Source: RGIG6904 sp024680835 (GTDB taxonomy: Bacteria; Bacillota; Clostridia; Lachnospirales; Lachnospiraceae). Taken from it: a DNA stretch of 5,078 nucleotides. How positions within the stretch are numbered: position 1 is the first letter of the stretch; every line of letters starts with the position of its first letter. Where the stretch lies: positions 1 through 5,078 of the forward strand of contig JAILBP010000081.1 in NCBI GenBank assembly GCA_024680835.1, in the 5' to 3' direction. Position numbers and translations under genes: made by a program. The notes under the pieces were generated by a model. It worked only from the letters and a program-made list of their open reading frames with translations. It was not told the DNA's origin and did not search any database. This document shows positions 1 to 5,078 of this stretch, in pieces.

Positions 1-344
1 ACAACACCCACCGATGTCTCTATGTGCATCTCTTCGCCGCCAAGCTTTAAGAGCACCCGCGCTTCATCGTCGTTGACCGACAGAAAATAATCCTCGGATC
101 TCAGCAGTTTTGTGAACTCAGGCAAAGCCTTGAGCTTAAAAAACAGCTCCTTCGCATCTTCCGTCTTTATGATGATATATCCCGGAAAAAGAGGCTTCGT
201 CACCGTCTTATACTCGCCCCGTATCTTTTTTTTCATATCGTAGGCAGGTATAAATGCCGCATCATCTTCACCCAGCACCAAAGGCAAAAAATGCTGTTTT
301 ATCATCTCTTCTTTGCCGGTAAATACCTGTATCCCGTAAAACAT
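1..344 (-). CDS. loaP: NusG-paralogue transcription antiterminator, LoaP-like (N-terminal part, cut by window edge)
   Basis: The visible 114 codons start MFYGIQVFTGKEE and form a NusG N-terminal (NGN) domain. They include the family hallmark KPLFPGYIII near residues 54-63, a PEFTKLLR segment near 78-85, and a terminal ETSVGVV that should lead into the KOW domain beyond the window. The TGKEE start and the single short NGN domain fit the specialised paralogue LoaP better than housekeeping NusG, which normally sits beside secE and ribosomal protein genes rather than glmS. The ATG at 344 is preceded by GGAGG five bases upstream, so the start is well supported. LoaP proteins bind RNA polymerase and a leader RNA hairpin and promote read-through of terminators in long operons for specialised metabolites or polysaccharides. 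NusG family membership is near certain. The LoaP subtype is likely but rests on half the protein, and the target operon lies outside the window. Confidence 0.8.
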   Translation of the reverse strand, partial: MFYGIQVFTGKEEMIKQHFLPLVLGEDDAAFIPAYDMKKKIRGEYKTVTKPLFPGYIIIKTEDAKELFFKLKALPEFTKLLRSEDYFLSVNDDEARVLLKLGGEEMHIETSVGV

Positions 345-349
345 GCTAT

Positions 350-354
350 CCTCC
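350..354 (-). promoter_or_regulatory. Ribosome binding site of the loaP-like gene
   Basis: GGAGG on the minus strand, five bases (ATAGC) before the ATG at 344. It is a full-strength Shine-Dalgarno match and fixes the start of the NusG-like gene. Confidence 0.85.
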
Positions 355-379
355 GATCCTAAAGCAAACCGCCGGTCGT

Positions 380-409
380 AAAAAAGGGAGCCGAATACTC
401 CGACCCCCT
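380..409 (-). terminator. Intrinsic terminator between glmS and loaP
   Basis: On the minus strand an 11-base arm AGGGGGTCGGA and its partner TTCGGCTCCCT (positions 409-385) fold around a GTA loop. The stem has 11 pairs, three of them G-U. It runs directly into six T residues (385-380). This is a normal Rho-independent terminator for transcripts coming out of glmS. It ends only about 25 bases before the loaP Shine-Dalgarno, which leaves no space for a promoter after it, so it may also act as a conditional terminator in the loaP leader. Confidence 0.75.
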
Positions 410-442
410 CGTTACAGATCACTCAAATCTTTCTAACCCCAT

Positions 443-474
443 AAAAATGTTGGCAACGGCAATTATCCGTTCCC
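443..474 (-). terminator. Weak hairpin with short T run just after the glmS stop
   Basis: GGGAACGG and CCGTTGCC pair on the minus strand (474-452) with one G-G mismatch and a seven-base loop. A run of five T follows after a five-base gap (447-443). It starts six bases past the glmS stop codon. It could be a first, weak glmS terminator or an RNA structure in the leader read by the downstream LoaP-like protein. The stem is short, so either role is uncertain. Confidence 0.35.
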
Positions 475-480
475 TTCTCA

Positions 481-2352
481 TCACTCCACCGTAACGCTCT
501 TTGCAAGATTTCTGGGTTTATCCACATCCAGACCCTTGGCTACACTGATATAGTAACCCAAAAGTTGCAGCGGGATTATAGCCAGACTTCCGATAAAGTG
601 CTCATCAATCTTTGGCACGTATACCGCAAAGTCGCACTGGTCTTCCACGTCGTATTTACCATATTCCGTAATCCCCATAAGGTATGCTCCGCGGCTCTTG
701 CACTCCACCATGTTGGATATGGTCTTCTCATACAGATCACTCTGGGTCAGTATACCTATGACCAGAGTTCCGTCCTCGATCAGGGAGATAGTGCCGTGCT
801 TGAGCTCACCTGCTGCGTATGCCTCCGAATGGATGTAGCTTATCTCCTTCATCTTAAGCGATCCCTCGAGACCTACCGCATAATCTATGCCTCTGCCGAT
901 AAAGAACACATCCTGCGCATTGGAGTATTTCGCCGCAAACCACTGAAGGCGCTCCTTATCCTCCAGGATCTTCTCAATCTTGTCAGGTATGGACTTAAGC
1001 TCGTCGATATAGTATTCCATCGGATGCGATCCGCTCAATGTATCTCTCACCTGACCGAATTTCAAAGCCAGCATAAACGCGCATACCAGCTGGCAGCTGT
1101 AGGCTTTGGTGGTAGCTACGGAAATCTCCGGTCCCGCCAGGGTATACATAACATTATCTGCCTCTCTGGCGATGGAGCTGCCCACAACATTCACGATAGC
1201 CAGAGTCTTCATGCCCTTTTCCTTCGCCTGCCTTAATGCGGCAAGGGAATCCGCAGTCTCTCCGGACTGGGATATGATGACCACCAGTGCATTCTCATCA
1301 TGTTTTATCTTTCTGTATCTGAACTCGGACGCCAGCTCGCACCTCACCTGCAGATCCGTGAACTCCTCTATCACATACTGGGCTTCCATGCCCACATGCC
1401 AGGCAGAACCGCACGCTACGATGAATATCTGAGAAAATGATCTTATATCCTCATCAGTCAGTCCTACTTCACTAAGATCAATGACACCGTCATGGATATA
1501 TTTGTTGAGTGTCTCGCCTATGACTTTGGGCTGCTCATGGATCTCCTTCATCATGAAGTGCTCAAAACCGCCCTTCTCAGCGGCCTCGGCTGTGAAGGTT
1601 ATCTCAACCGGCTCTTTTTCTATCACGTCGCCGTCAAGATTGTAAAATACCACGTTGCCTGCGGTGATCTTCGCCATCTCCAGATTATCTATATAATAAA
1701 CATTTCTGGTATGTTTTAAGATCGCTGGAACATCGGATGCTATAAAGGACTCTCCCTCATTAACACCGATGATCATGGGTGAGTCTTTTCTGGCGACGTA
1801 AATCTCTCCCGGATGATCCGCGAACATGACCTCTAACGCGTAAGAACCGCGGACACGCACCATGGTCTTGGCTATGGCATCGATGGGACCCATATTGTAT
1901 TTTTTGTAATAATAATCTATCAGCTTGATCAGAACCTCTGTGTCAGTCTGGGAATAAAGCTGGTAGCCGTGGCGCACAAGCTTGGCGCTAAGCTCCTGAA
2001 AATTCTCTATAATGCCGTTATGAACACCCACAACCTCCGAATCATTCACATCGCTGCCTGTGGCAGAGCACTTTCCGGAAACATGGGGATGGGCATTTAT
2101 CTGGCTCGGCTCACCGTGTGTTGCCCAGCGGGTATGTCCGATACCGCAGTTGCCGTTCAGGGAGTCGCCGTTATCCGTCTTATTGATCAGATTGATAAGC
2201 TTTCCCACGGATTTTACGATGGTAGCAGGGCTGTCACCCTCTCTCACCGCAAGCCCCGCAGAGTCATAACCTCTGTATTCCAGCTTGGACAGTCCGTCCA
2301 GCAATATGGGAGCTGCCTTGTGTTTACCTGTATAGCCTACTATTCCGCACAT
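481..2352 (-). CDS. glmS: Glutamine--fructose-6-phosphate aminotransferase (isomerizing), complete, 623 aa
   Basis: GlmS converts fructose-6-phosphate and glutamine to glucosamine-6-phosphate and glutamate in the cytoplasm, the first step to UDP-GlcNAc. The protein opens MCGIVGYTG, so removal of Met exposes the catalytic N-terminal cysteine; this fixes the start at 2352, although the frame stays open upstream to 2475. An AGAAAGG ribosome site lies eight bases upstream. The glutaminase domain (about 1-250) has YRGYDSAG, HTRWATHG and HNGIIEN. The first SIS domain has ACGSAWH (313-319) and SQSGETADS (361-369). The second carries KEISYIHSEAYAAGELKHG, with Glu503 and His519 matching the E. coli isomerase residues Glu488 and His504. 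The C-terminus DKPRNLAKSVTVE has Lys618, the counterpart of Lys603. At 623 residues it is slightly longer than the usual 600-610, partly from an insert at about 93-107 before HNGII. A terminator lies downstream, between it and loaP. Confidence 0.98.
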   Translation of the reverse strand: MCGIVGYTGKHKAAPILLDGLSKLEYRGYDSAGLAVREGDSPATIVKSVGKLINLINKTDNGDSLNGNCGIGHTRWATHGEPSQINAHPHVSGKCSATGSDVNDSEVVGVHNGIIENFQELSAKLVRHGYQLYSQTDTEVLIKLIDYYYKKYNMGPIDAIAKTMVRVRGSYALEVMFADHPGEIYVARKDSPMIIGVNEGESFIASDVPAILKHTRNVYYIDNLEMAKITAGNVVFYNLDGDVIEKEPVEITFTAEAAEKGGFEHFMMKEIHEQPKVIGETLNKYIHDGVIDLSEVGLTDEDIRSFSQIFIVACGSAWHVGMEAQYVIEEFTDLQVRCELASEFRYRKIKHDENALVVIISQSGETADSLAALRQAKEKGMKTLAIVNVVGSSIAREADNVMYTLAGPEISVATTKAYSCQLVCAFMLALKFGQVRDTLSGSHPMEYYIDELKSIPDKIEKILEDKERLQWFAAKYSNAQDVFFIGRGIDYAVGLEGSLKMKEISYIHSEAYAAGELKHGTISLIEDGTLVIGILTQSDLYEKTISNMVECKSRGAYLMGITEYGKYDVEDQCDFAVYVPKIDEHFIGSLAIIPLQLLGYYISVAKGLDVDKPRNLAKSVTVE

Positions 2353-2400
2353 AATAAGATCCTTTCTGTCTGCTAAAATGATATAAAGATCAAAGGATGG

Positions 2401-2451
2401 ATGATCCACGGATTGTATCGTGCTTCGAACTCTCAATAATCCTTGAATCAT
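2401..2451 (-). promoter_or_regulatory. Possible folded RNA in the glmS leader
   Basis: Between the tRNA terminator and the glmS ribosome site, ATGATTC (2451-2445) can pair with GGATCAT (2407-2401), and GGATT (2442-2438) with AATCC (2414-2410). The two stems are separated by a 2x2 internal loop and closed by a 23-base apical loop. No known riboswitch class is recognised. The glmS ribozyme core is not seen, and the roughly 100-base leader is too short for it. I also see no convincing promoter here; TACAAT at 2418-2413 is the best -10 candidate, but it has no good -35. The fold may be chance or a regulatory structure. Confidence 0.3.
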
Positions 2452-2494
2452 AAAATAATAACCATTCAAAGCCACCGGTGGTTCTGAATGGTTA
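2450..2494 (-). terminator. Terminator of the tRNA-Gly transcript
   Basis: A near-perfect hairpin spans 2494-2459. TAACCATTC pairs with GAATGGTTA, and CCACC with GGTGG; the arms are joined by three further pairs, one of them G-U, and one A-C mismatch, for 17 pairs in all, with CCGG at the tip. It is followed on the minus strand by TTATTTTAT, a broken but T-rich tract. It starts 12 bases after the tRNA 3' end and separates the tRNA from glmS. The stem is almost symmetrical, so it also folds in plus-strand RNA, but no plus-strand gene ends here. Confidence 0.7.
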
Positions 2495-2506
2495 CTGTCG
2501 GGAAAA

Positions 2507-2577
2507 AGCAGGATACGGGAGTCGAACCCGCCTCCTCAGCTTGGGAAGCTGATATACTACCGATGTACTAATCCTGC
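2507..2577 (-). tRNA. tRNA-Gly, anticodon CCC
   Basis: The minus strand folds as a complete 71-nt cloverleaf. The acceptor is GCAGGAT with ATCCTGC plus discriminator T. The D arm is GTAC/GTAT with loop ATCGGTA. The anticodon arm is TCAGC-TTCCCAA-GCTGA, giving anticodon CCC for the glycine codon GGG. The variable loop is GGAG, and the T arm is GCGGG-TTCGACT-CCCGT. The 3' CCA is not encoded and must be added after transcription; T (U) at the discriminator position is usual for bacterial glycine tRNAs. It is a single-gene unit with its own strong promoter (2621-2593) and a terminator at 2494-2450. Confidence 0.97.
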
Positions 2578-2592
2578 GAAAACTCAGCCCTT

Positions 2593-2621
2593 ATTTTACA
2601 AAGGTTTCTATGCTATGTCAA
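2593..2621 (-). promoter_or_regulatory. Promoter of tRNA-Gly (sigma-70/SigA type)
   Basis: Minus strand TTGACA (2621-2616), a 17-base spacer, then TAAAAT (2598-2593): a perfect -35 and a one-mismatch -10 at ideal spacing. An A-rich stretch immediately upstream (about 2622-2640) looks like an UP element. Transcription should start near 2587-2590, about 10-13 bases before the mature tRNA 5' end at 2577. Confidence 0.88.
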
Positions 2622-2641
2622 GTTTTTCTGACTTTTTTCTT

Positions 2642-2749
2642 TTATAACAGTTACTATTCACAGCCAATATCATACAGACAGGCATATGCCAGCTTGCTGG
2701 CAAATATGACTGTCTGTATGATATTGGCTGGAATCAGTCACTTATAACA
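2642..2749. mobile_element. 92-bp palindromic MITE-like element with 8-bp direct repeats
   Basis: Two copies of TTATAACA (2642-2649 and 2742-2749), exactly 100 bp apart, bracket a 92-bp palindrome (2650-2741). Its outer ends are imperfect inverted repeats (GTTACTATTCA against GTGACTGATTC). Inside lies a perfect 21-bp inverted repeat (2661-2681 with 2710-2730), then a G-A mismatch, a short ATAC/TATG stem with an AA bulge, and GCCAGC-TT-GCTGGC at the tip. The inverted repeats begin and end exactly at the direct repeats, as expected for a non-autonomous transposon and its target-site duplication. It carries no gene. It begins 37 bases after the response-regulator stop codon and ends about 20 bases before the tRNA promoter -35. 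No T tract follows on either strand, so it is not a classical terminator, but transcribed as RNA it would form a very stable 3' hairpin. The source transposase is unknown. Confidence 0.7.
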
Positions 2750-2772
2750 AAAAATATCAGGCGCAAATCCGA
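2749..2772 (-). terminator. Weak terminator candidate after the response regulator
   Basis: TCGG (2772-2769) and CTGA (2760-2757) form only four pairs, one of them G-U, around an eight-base loop, followed by TATTTTTT. The six-T run (2754-2749) abuts the palindromic element. It is the only T tract between the response regulator and the tRNA promoter, but the stem is poor. Confidence 0.25.
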
Positions 2773-2786
2773 CCAAAGACCAAATC

Positions 2787-3554
2787 TCACTGTCTGGTGG
2801 CAAAAAATGCATTCAATGACTCCAACAGCCTCTCTCTCGGAGTGGTCTTCAGGATATATCCGTCCGGGCGCAGTTTCATCGCTTTCTCCACGCGGTCACG
2901 GGATCCGATGCCTGTCAGGAATATAACCGGTATATCCTTGGTCTCCGGATCGGAACGCAGCATCTGGAACACCTGAGTCCCGTCTACCAGCGGCATCTCG
3001 TAATCTAACAGCACAAGATCCACCTTGTTTTTTAAAAGATGGGTTATAGCCTGCATACCGGTCGTGGCAACGCTCACCTTGTAGGCAGATTTAAGCCATT
3101 CCCTAACCATCTTGGCATATGTTGGGTCATCATCCACTATCAGGATGTTCCTGGGTCCGCTCTCATCCGAGTTTTTTTTCAGCATTTTATCTACCATGAA
3201 TGCAAAATCATCCACATCCACAGGACGATCCACCCAAGGATATCCGTCCAGCATCGGAAGAGCCTCTATGGCATCTACATGATGCAATGCCTCCCCTATC
3301 AGTATGATACGGCAGTTGTTTTGCTTGATGCTTTCCACTATGACCGAAAGGTTATGCTGTATCTTGTCCGTGATCACATCGGGTGGCAGATATATAACAC
3401 ACAGCGACGCTCCCTGAATGCTGACATCAGGCGTACCCTCGTCATACTCCATAGTGCTCACTTCATATCCGGAGCTGACGAGCTTTTTTTCTATACCCTT
3501 CACCACCACGCTGTATTTATTGGTTACAACTACTATTTTTTCAGATGATCCCAT
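2787..3554 (-). CDS. Response regulator with two receiver domains, the first degenerate; no output domain (255 aa)
   Basis: The C-terminal half (about 136-255) is an intact CheY-like receiver: NILIVDDD (acidic Asp141-143), LVLLDYEMP with phosphoacceptor Asp184, FLTG with Thr214, and YILK with Lys236 (followed by TTP, not the usual P). The N-terminal half (about 5-125) has a receiver-like pattern, KIVVVTNKY, LCVIYLP, RIILIGE and WVDRPVDVDDF, but the acidic pocket, the Asp acceptor and the Lys are missing, so I read it as a pseudo-receiver. No DNA-binding or enzymatic domain follows, so the output is probably by protein contact or by phosphate relay. The start at 3554 has GAGG nine bases upstream. 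It lies 152 bp after the hybrid kinase gene on the same strand and is its likely partner, receiving phosphate from the HPt domain. It also has its own promoter candidate in the gap. The true target process is not shown. Confidence 0.88.
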   Translation of the reverse strand: MGSSEKIVVVTNKYSVVVKGIEKKLVSSGYEVSTMEYDEGTPDVSIQGASLCVIYLPPDVITDKIQHNLSVIVESIKQNNCRIILIGEALHHVDAIEALPMLDGYPWVDRPVDVDDFAFMVDKMLKKNSDESGPRNILIVDDDPTYAKMVREWLKSAYKVSVATTGMQAITHLLKNKVDLVLLDYEMPLVDGTQVFQMLRSDPETKDIPVIFLTGIGSRDRVEKAMKLRPDGYILKTTPRERLLESLNAFFATRQ

Positions 3555-3597
3555 TTATCTTAACCTCATTCAAAATCTGTTTACCAAACAGTCTTGG

Positions 3598-3676
3598 ATT
3601 ATACCGCTTTACCCCCTCAGTCAGCAGAGCTGACAGCTCCCCCGAAGGGGGAGCCTTTAAATAATGCAATTATACC
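3598..3676. mobile_element. Double-hairpin repeat element flanked by 8-bp direct repeats
   Basis: Two copies of ATTATACC (3598-3605 and 3669-3676) bracket 63 bp holding two perfect hairpins. One is GTCAGC-AGA-GCTGAC (3620-3634), the other GCTCCCCC-GAA-GGGGGAGC (3636-3654), and ACCCCCTCA lies on the outer side (3611-3619). The order CCCCTCAGTC, hairpin, AGCTCCCC, hairpin, GGGGAGCCTTT resembles a palindromic repeat I remember as widespread in gut Clostridia; that recollection cannot be checked here. The direct repeat fits a target-site duplication, although the element ends are not clear inverted repeats. It lies in the gap before the response-regulator gene and would be transcribed in its 5' leader. 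No long T tract follows on either strand, so a terminator role is doubtful. Confidence 0.6.
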
Positions 3677-3697
3677 ACAATGCCTTCCCGTAGTAAA
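3669..3697 (-). promoter_or_regulatory. Extended -10 promoter for the response regulator
   Basis: Minus strand TTTACT (3697-3692, four of six matches to TTGACA), a 17-base spacer, then TATAAT (3674-3669) preceded by TGG, which gives an extended -10 motif. Transcription should begin near 3660, so the double-hairpin repeat would be in the 5' leader of the response-regulator mRNA. The -10 box is one copy of the 8-bp direct repeat; the second copy (3603-3598) has no usable -35. The promoter would let the regulator be made independently of the kinase gene. Confidence 0.55.
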
Positions 3698-3715
3698 TGC
3701 TGTATTTCACAGCAT
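3697..3715 (-). other. 7-bp hairpin spanning the kinase stop codon
   Basis: ATGCTGT-GAAAT-ACAGCAT on the minus strand is a perfect seven-pair stem that includes the TGA stop at 3709-3707. Only TT follows, so it is at most a poor terminator and more likely allows read-through into the response-regulator gene. It overlaps the -35 of the downstream promoter by one base. Confidence 0.3.
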
Positions 3716-5078
3716 CCTTAAGATGCCCTCGTAATCGAATTTGTCATACAGCTTTTTAAGACTGTCGATCTTTTCGGCGTCATCTCCCTGTATCCGATAA
3801 CCGGCCAGTTCCTCAAAGATCTCATCCAGTACATCGCAGTCCATCGCCTCGGCTGCAGCCTTCATCATCTCATACTTTGTGGCGATCAACTCACTGTCGG
3901 CCATCGGTTTTTCTCCGCTTTCATCACTTTCCCTGAAGATCTCCGACAATGTCTCCCTGAATTTACCAAGCTCCCCTATGTACAGATCATGATGAGATCT
4001 GAGATATGCCATATCGGATTTTTTGCCGGCTTCCTCCAGCATCCGTGCGTCCTCCCCCAGCTGAAAGGCACCGATGAGCCAAGCCGAACTTTTCATGGCA
4101 TGAACGCACACGGTGTATTCCTGAATGCGTTCCTCATCATACAGGGTGCAAAGCTGTGTGATATTCCTGTCCATATCATTGTAAAAGATCCTGATCAGAG
4201 ACATGTATGCCTCTACAGAACCGCTGTTTTTAAGCCCCTCTTTGGCATCTATCGCCTCTATTGCAGCGACAGCCTCCGGAATCTCCTCGATGCCGTCCTC
4301 ATACGGCTTTGTTTTCTGTATCTCATAGGCGAAAATACTGCCCTCCGGCATGACTGCATCATCAGGCAAATGCTCTATCAGCATATCCTCCAGCTTTGAA
4401 TGATCCACGGGCTTACTGAGATAATCATCAAAGCCCTCCGACAGATAATAATCCCTGGCGCCGGATATCGCATTGGCGGTAAGGCATATTACAGGCGTAT
4501 TTCTGTTGGGTCCGTCCTTCATGGCTTTAAGCTCATGCAGGGTCTGTATTCCGTCCTTTCCCGGCATCATGTGATCCAGGAATATGATATCGTATCTCTT
4601 TTCGGCAGCCTTCCTAAGCCCCTCGTCACCGCTCATCGCAAGGTCAGTCTTGACTTGTGTTTTTTTCAGAAGCCCCTTGAACACCGTCAGATTCATCTGA
4701 TTGTCGTCCACCATCAAAACCCTGGCTCTGGGTGCCGTGAACTTTTCCTTATAGCGTTTGCGGTTTGCCAGCCATTCACTGTAATTGACCTCATAATCGC
4801 CCAAAGCGTCCCATTTCACCACAGGCTGTGTTATGACAAAGGAGAACCTGCTGCCATGTCCGAATTCACTCTCTACCTCAAGCTCTGAATCCATCATCTC
4901 CAGCAAACGCTTTGCGATGGAAAGCCCCAGTCCTGTGCCCTCTACATTGCGGTATCTCTCTTCGTCCACACGCTCAAACTTCACGAACAGCTTGTCAATA
5001 TCCTCATGTTTTATCCCTACACCGGTATCCTCAACGGAAACCCTTAATCTTATGAGATTCTTTTCGCCCTCCACGCGC
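3707..5078 (-). CDS. Hybrid sensor histidine kinase, C-terminal part: ATPase end, receiver, HPt, helical tail (cut by window edge)
   Basis: The frame is open to the window edge and begins inside the HATPase domain, so the sensor, dimerisation His box and N box lie outside. The GTG at 5074 is in frame but is not a start. Counting that codon as 1: ATP-lid motifs EDTGVGI (15-21), LFVKFERVD (29-37) and GTGLGLSIAK (46-55). A receiver follows at about 117-237, with Asp123-124, phosphoacceptor Asp167 in FLDHMMP, Thr199 and Lys221-Pro222. An HPt domain at about 272-380 carries His325 in VHAMKSSAWLIG. An acidic helical tail (about 391-455) closes the protein. All receiver and HPt key residues are present, so an internal His-Asp-His relay is expected, ending on an outside receiver. 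The best candidate is the stand-alone response regulator that follows 152 bp downstream. The signal sensed cannot be told from this part. Confidence 0.95.
   Translation of the reverse strand, partial: RVEGEKNLIRLRVSVEDTGVGIKHEDIDKLFVKFERVDEERYRNVEGTGLGLSIAKRLLEMMDSELEVESEFGHGSRFSFVITQPVVKWDALGDYEVNYSEWLANRKRYKEKFTAPRARVLMVDDNQMNLTVFKGLLKKTQVKTDLAMSGDEGLRKAAEKRYDIIFLDHMMPGKDGIQTLHELKAMKDGPNRNTPVICLTANAISGARDYYLSEGFDDYLSKPVDHSKLEDMLIEHLPDDAVMPEGSIFAYEIQKTKPYEDGIEEIPEAVAAIEAIDAKEGLKNSGSVEAYMSLIRIFYNDMDRNITQLCTLYDEERIQEYTVCVHAMKSSAWLIGAFQLGEDARMLEEAGKKSDMAYLRSHHDLYIGELGKFRETLSEIFRESDESGEKPMADSELIATKYEMMKAAAEAMDCDVLDEIFEELAGYRIQGDDAEKIDSLKKLYDKFDYEGILRML

Noticed and set aside
565..2376. Several plus-strand open frames opposite glmS, up to 223 codons
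   Set aside because: They mirror a strongly conserved gene, show no recognisable protein motifs and have no convincing ribosome sites.
2353..2475. An upstream in-frame start that would add 41 residues to GlmS
   Set aside because: The catalytic cysteine must be N-terminal after Met removal, the upstream codons run through the tRNA terminator hairpin, and the ATG at 2352 has its own ribosome site.
2612..2640. Plus-strand GTCA...TGAC hairpin followed by T-rich DNA as a terminator
   Set aside because: The stem is only about four pairs, no plus-strand gene ends here, and the sequence is explained by the tRNA promoter -35 and its A-rich UP region.
2661..2730. The large hairpin as an ordinary Rho-independent terminator
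   Set aside because: No T tract follows it on either strand, and the flanking direct repeats fit a mobile element better.
3636..3654. The GCTCCCCC/GGGGGAGC hairpin as the kinase terminator
   Set aside because: On the minus strand it is followed by TGTCAGC rather than T residues; it is part of the repeat element.
3039..4888. Plus-strand open frames opposite the kinase and response regulator
   Set aside because: They are antisense shadows of two clear domain-bearing proteins and show no independent coding evidence.
5072..5078. GTG at 5074 as the start of the histidine kinase
   Set aside because: It falls inside the ATPase domain and the frame stays open to the window edge, so the true start lies outside.
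1..5078. CRISPR arrays, phage genes, toxin-antitoxin or defence systems
   Set aside because: No regularly spaced repeats and no proteins of these kinds are visible on either strand.

Overview
The window reads as a piece of a Lachnospiraceae-like (Clostridia, Bacillota) chromosome. The evidence is a GlmS of clostridial type, a hybrid histidine kinase ending in receiver-HPt-tail order, a NusG paralogue of the LoaP type, strong TTGACA/TATAAT-type promoters, GGAGG ribosome sites, and short palindromic elements of a kind common in gut Clostridia. The taxonomic call is inference; no 16S or similar marker is present. Every gene lies on the minus strand, so transcription runs from high to low coordinates.

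Layout in transcription order: (1) 5078-3707, the C-terminal part of a hybrid sensor kinase (end of the ATPase domain, receiver, HPt, helical tail), cut by the window edge. (2) 3706-3555, an intergenic stretch with an extended -10 promoter and a double-hairpin repeat whose flanking 8-bp direct repeat is a copy of the -10 box. (3) 3554-2787, a response regulator made of a degenerate receiver followed by an intact receiver, with no DNA-binding domain. (4) 2786-2578, a 92-bp palindromic MITE-like element between 8-bp direct repeats, then a near-consensus promoter. (5) 2577-2507, tRNA-Gly(CCC), followed by a long-stem terminator. (6) 2352-481, glmS, complete, with no room for or trace of a glmS ribozyme. 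(7) 480-345, a leader holding an intrinsic terminator. (8) 344-1, the start of a loaP-like antiterminator gene that runs off the window.

How the parts may work together: the kinase and the response regulator are probably partners in a phosphorelay (receiver to HPt to stand-alone receiver). GlmS makes glucosamine-6-phosphate for peptidoglycan and other amino-sugar polymers. A LoaP-type protein normally helps RNA polymerase read through terminators in long biosynthetic operons, so the region below position 1 may hold a surface-polysaccharide or specialised-metabolite cluster. That last step is inference. The points most worth a second look are the two small mobile-looking elements with 8-bp direct repeats, one of which appears to have duplicated a promoter -10 box, and the terminator placed just ahead of loaP with no room for a promoter after it.
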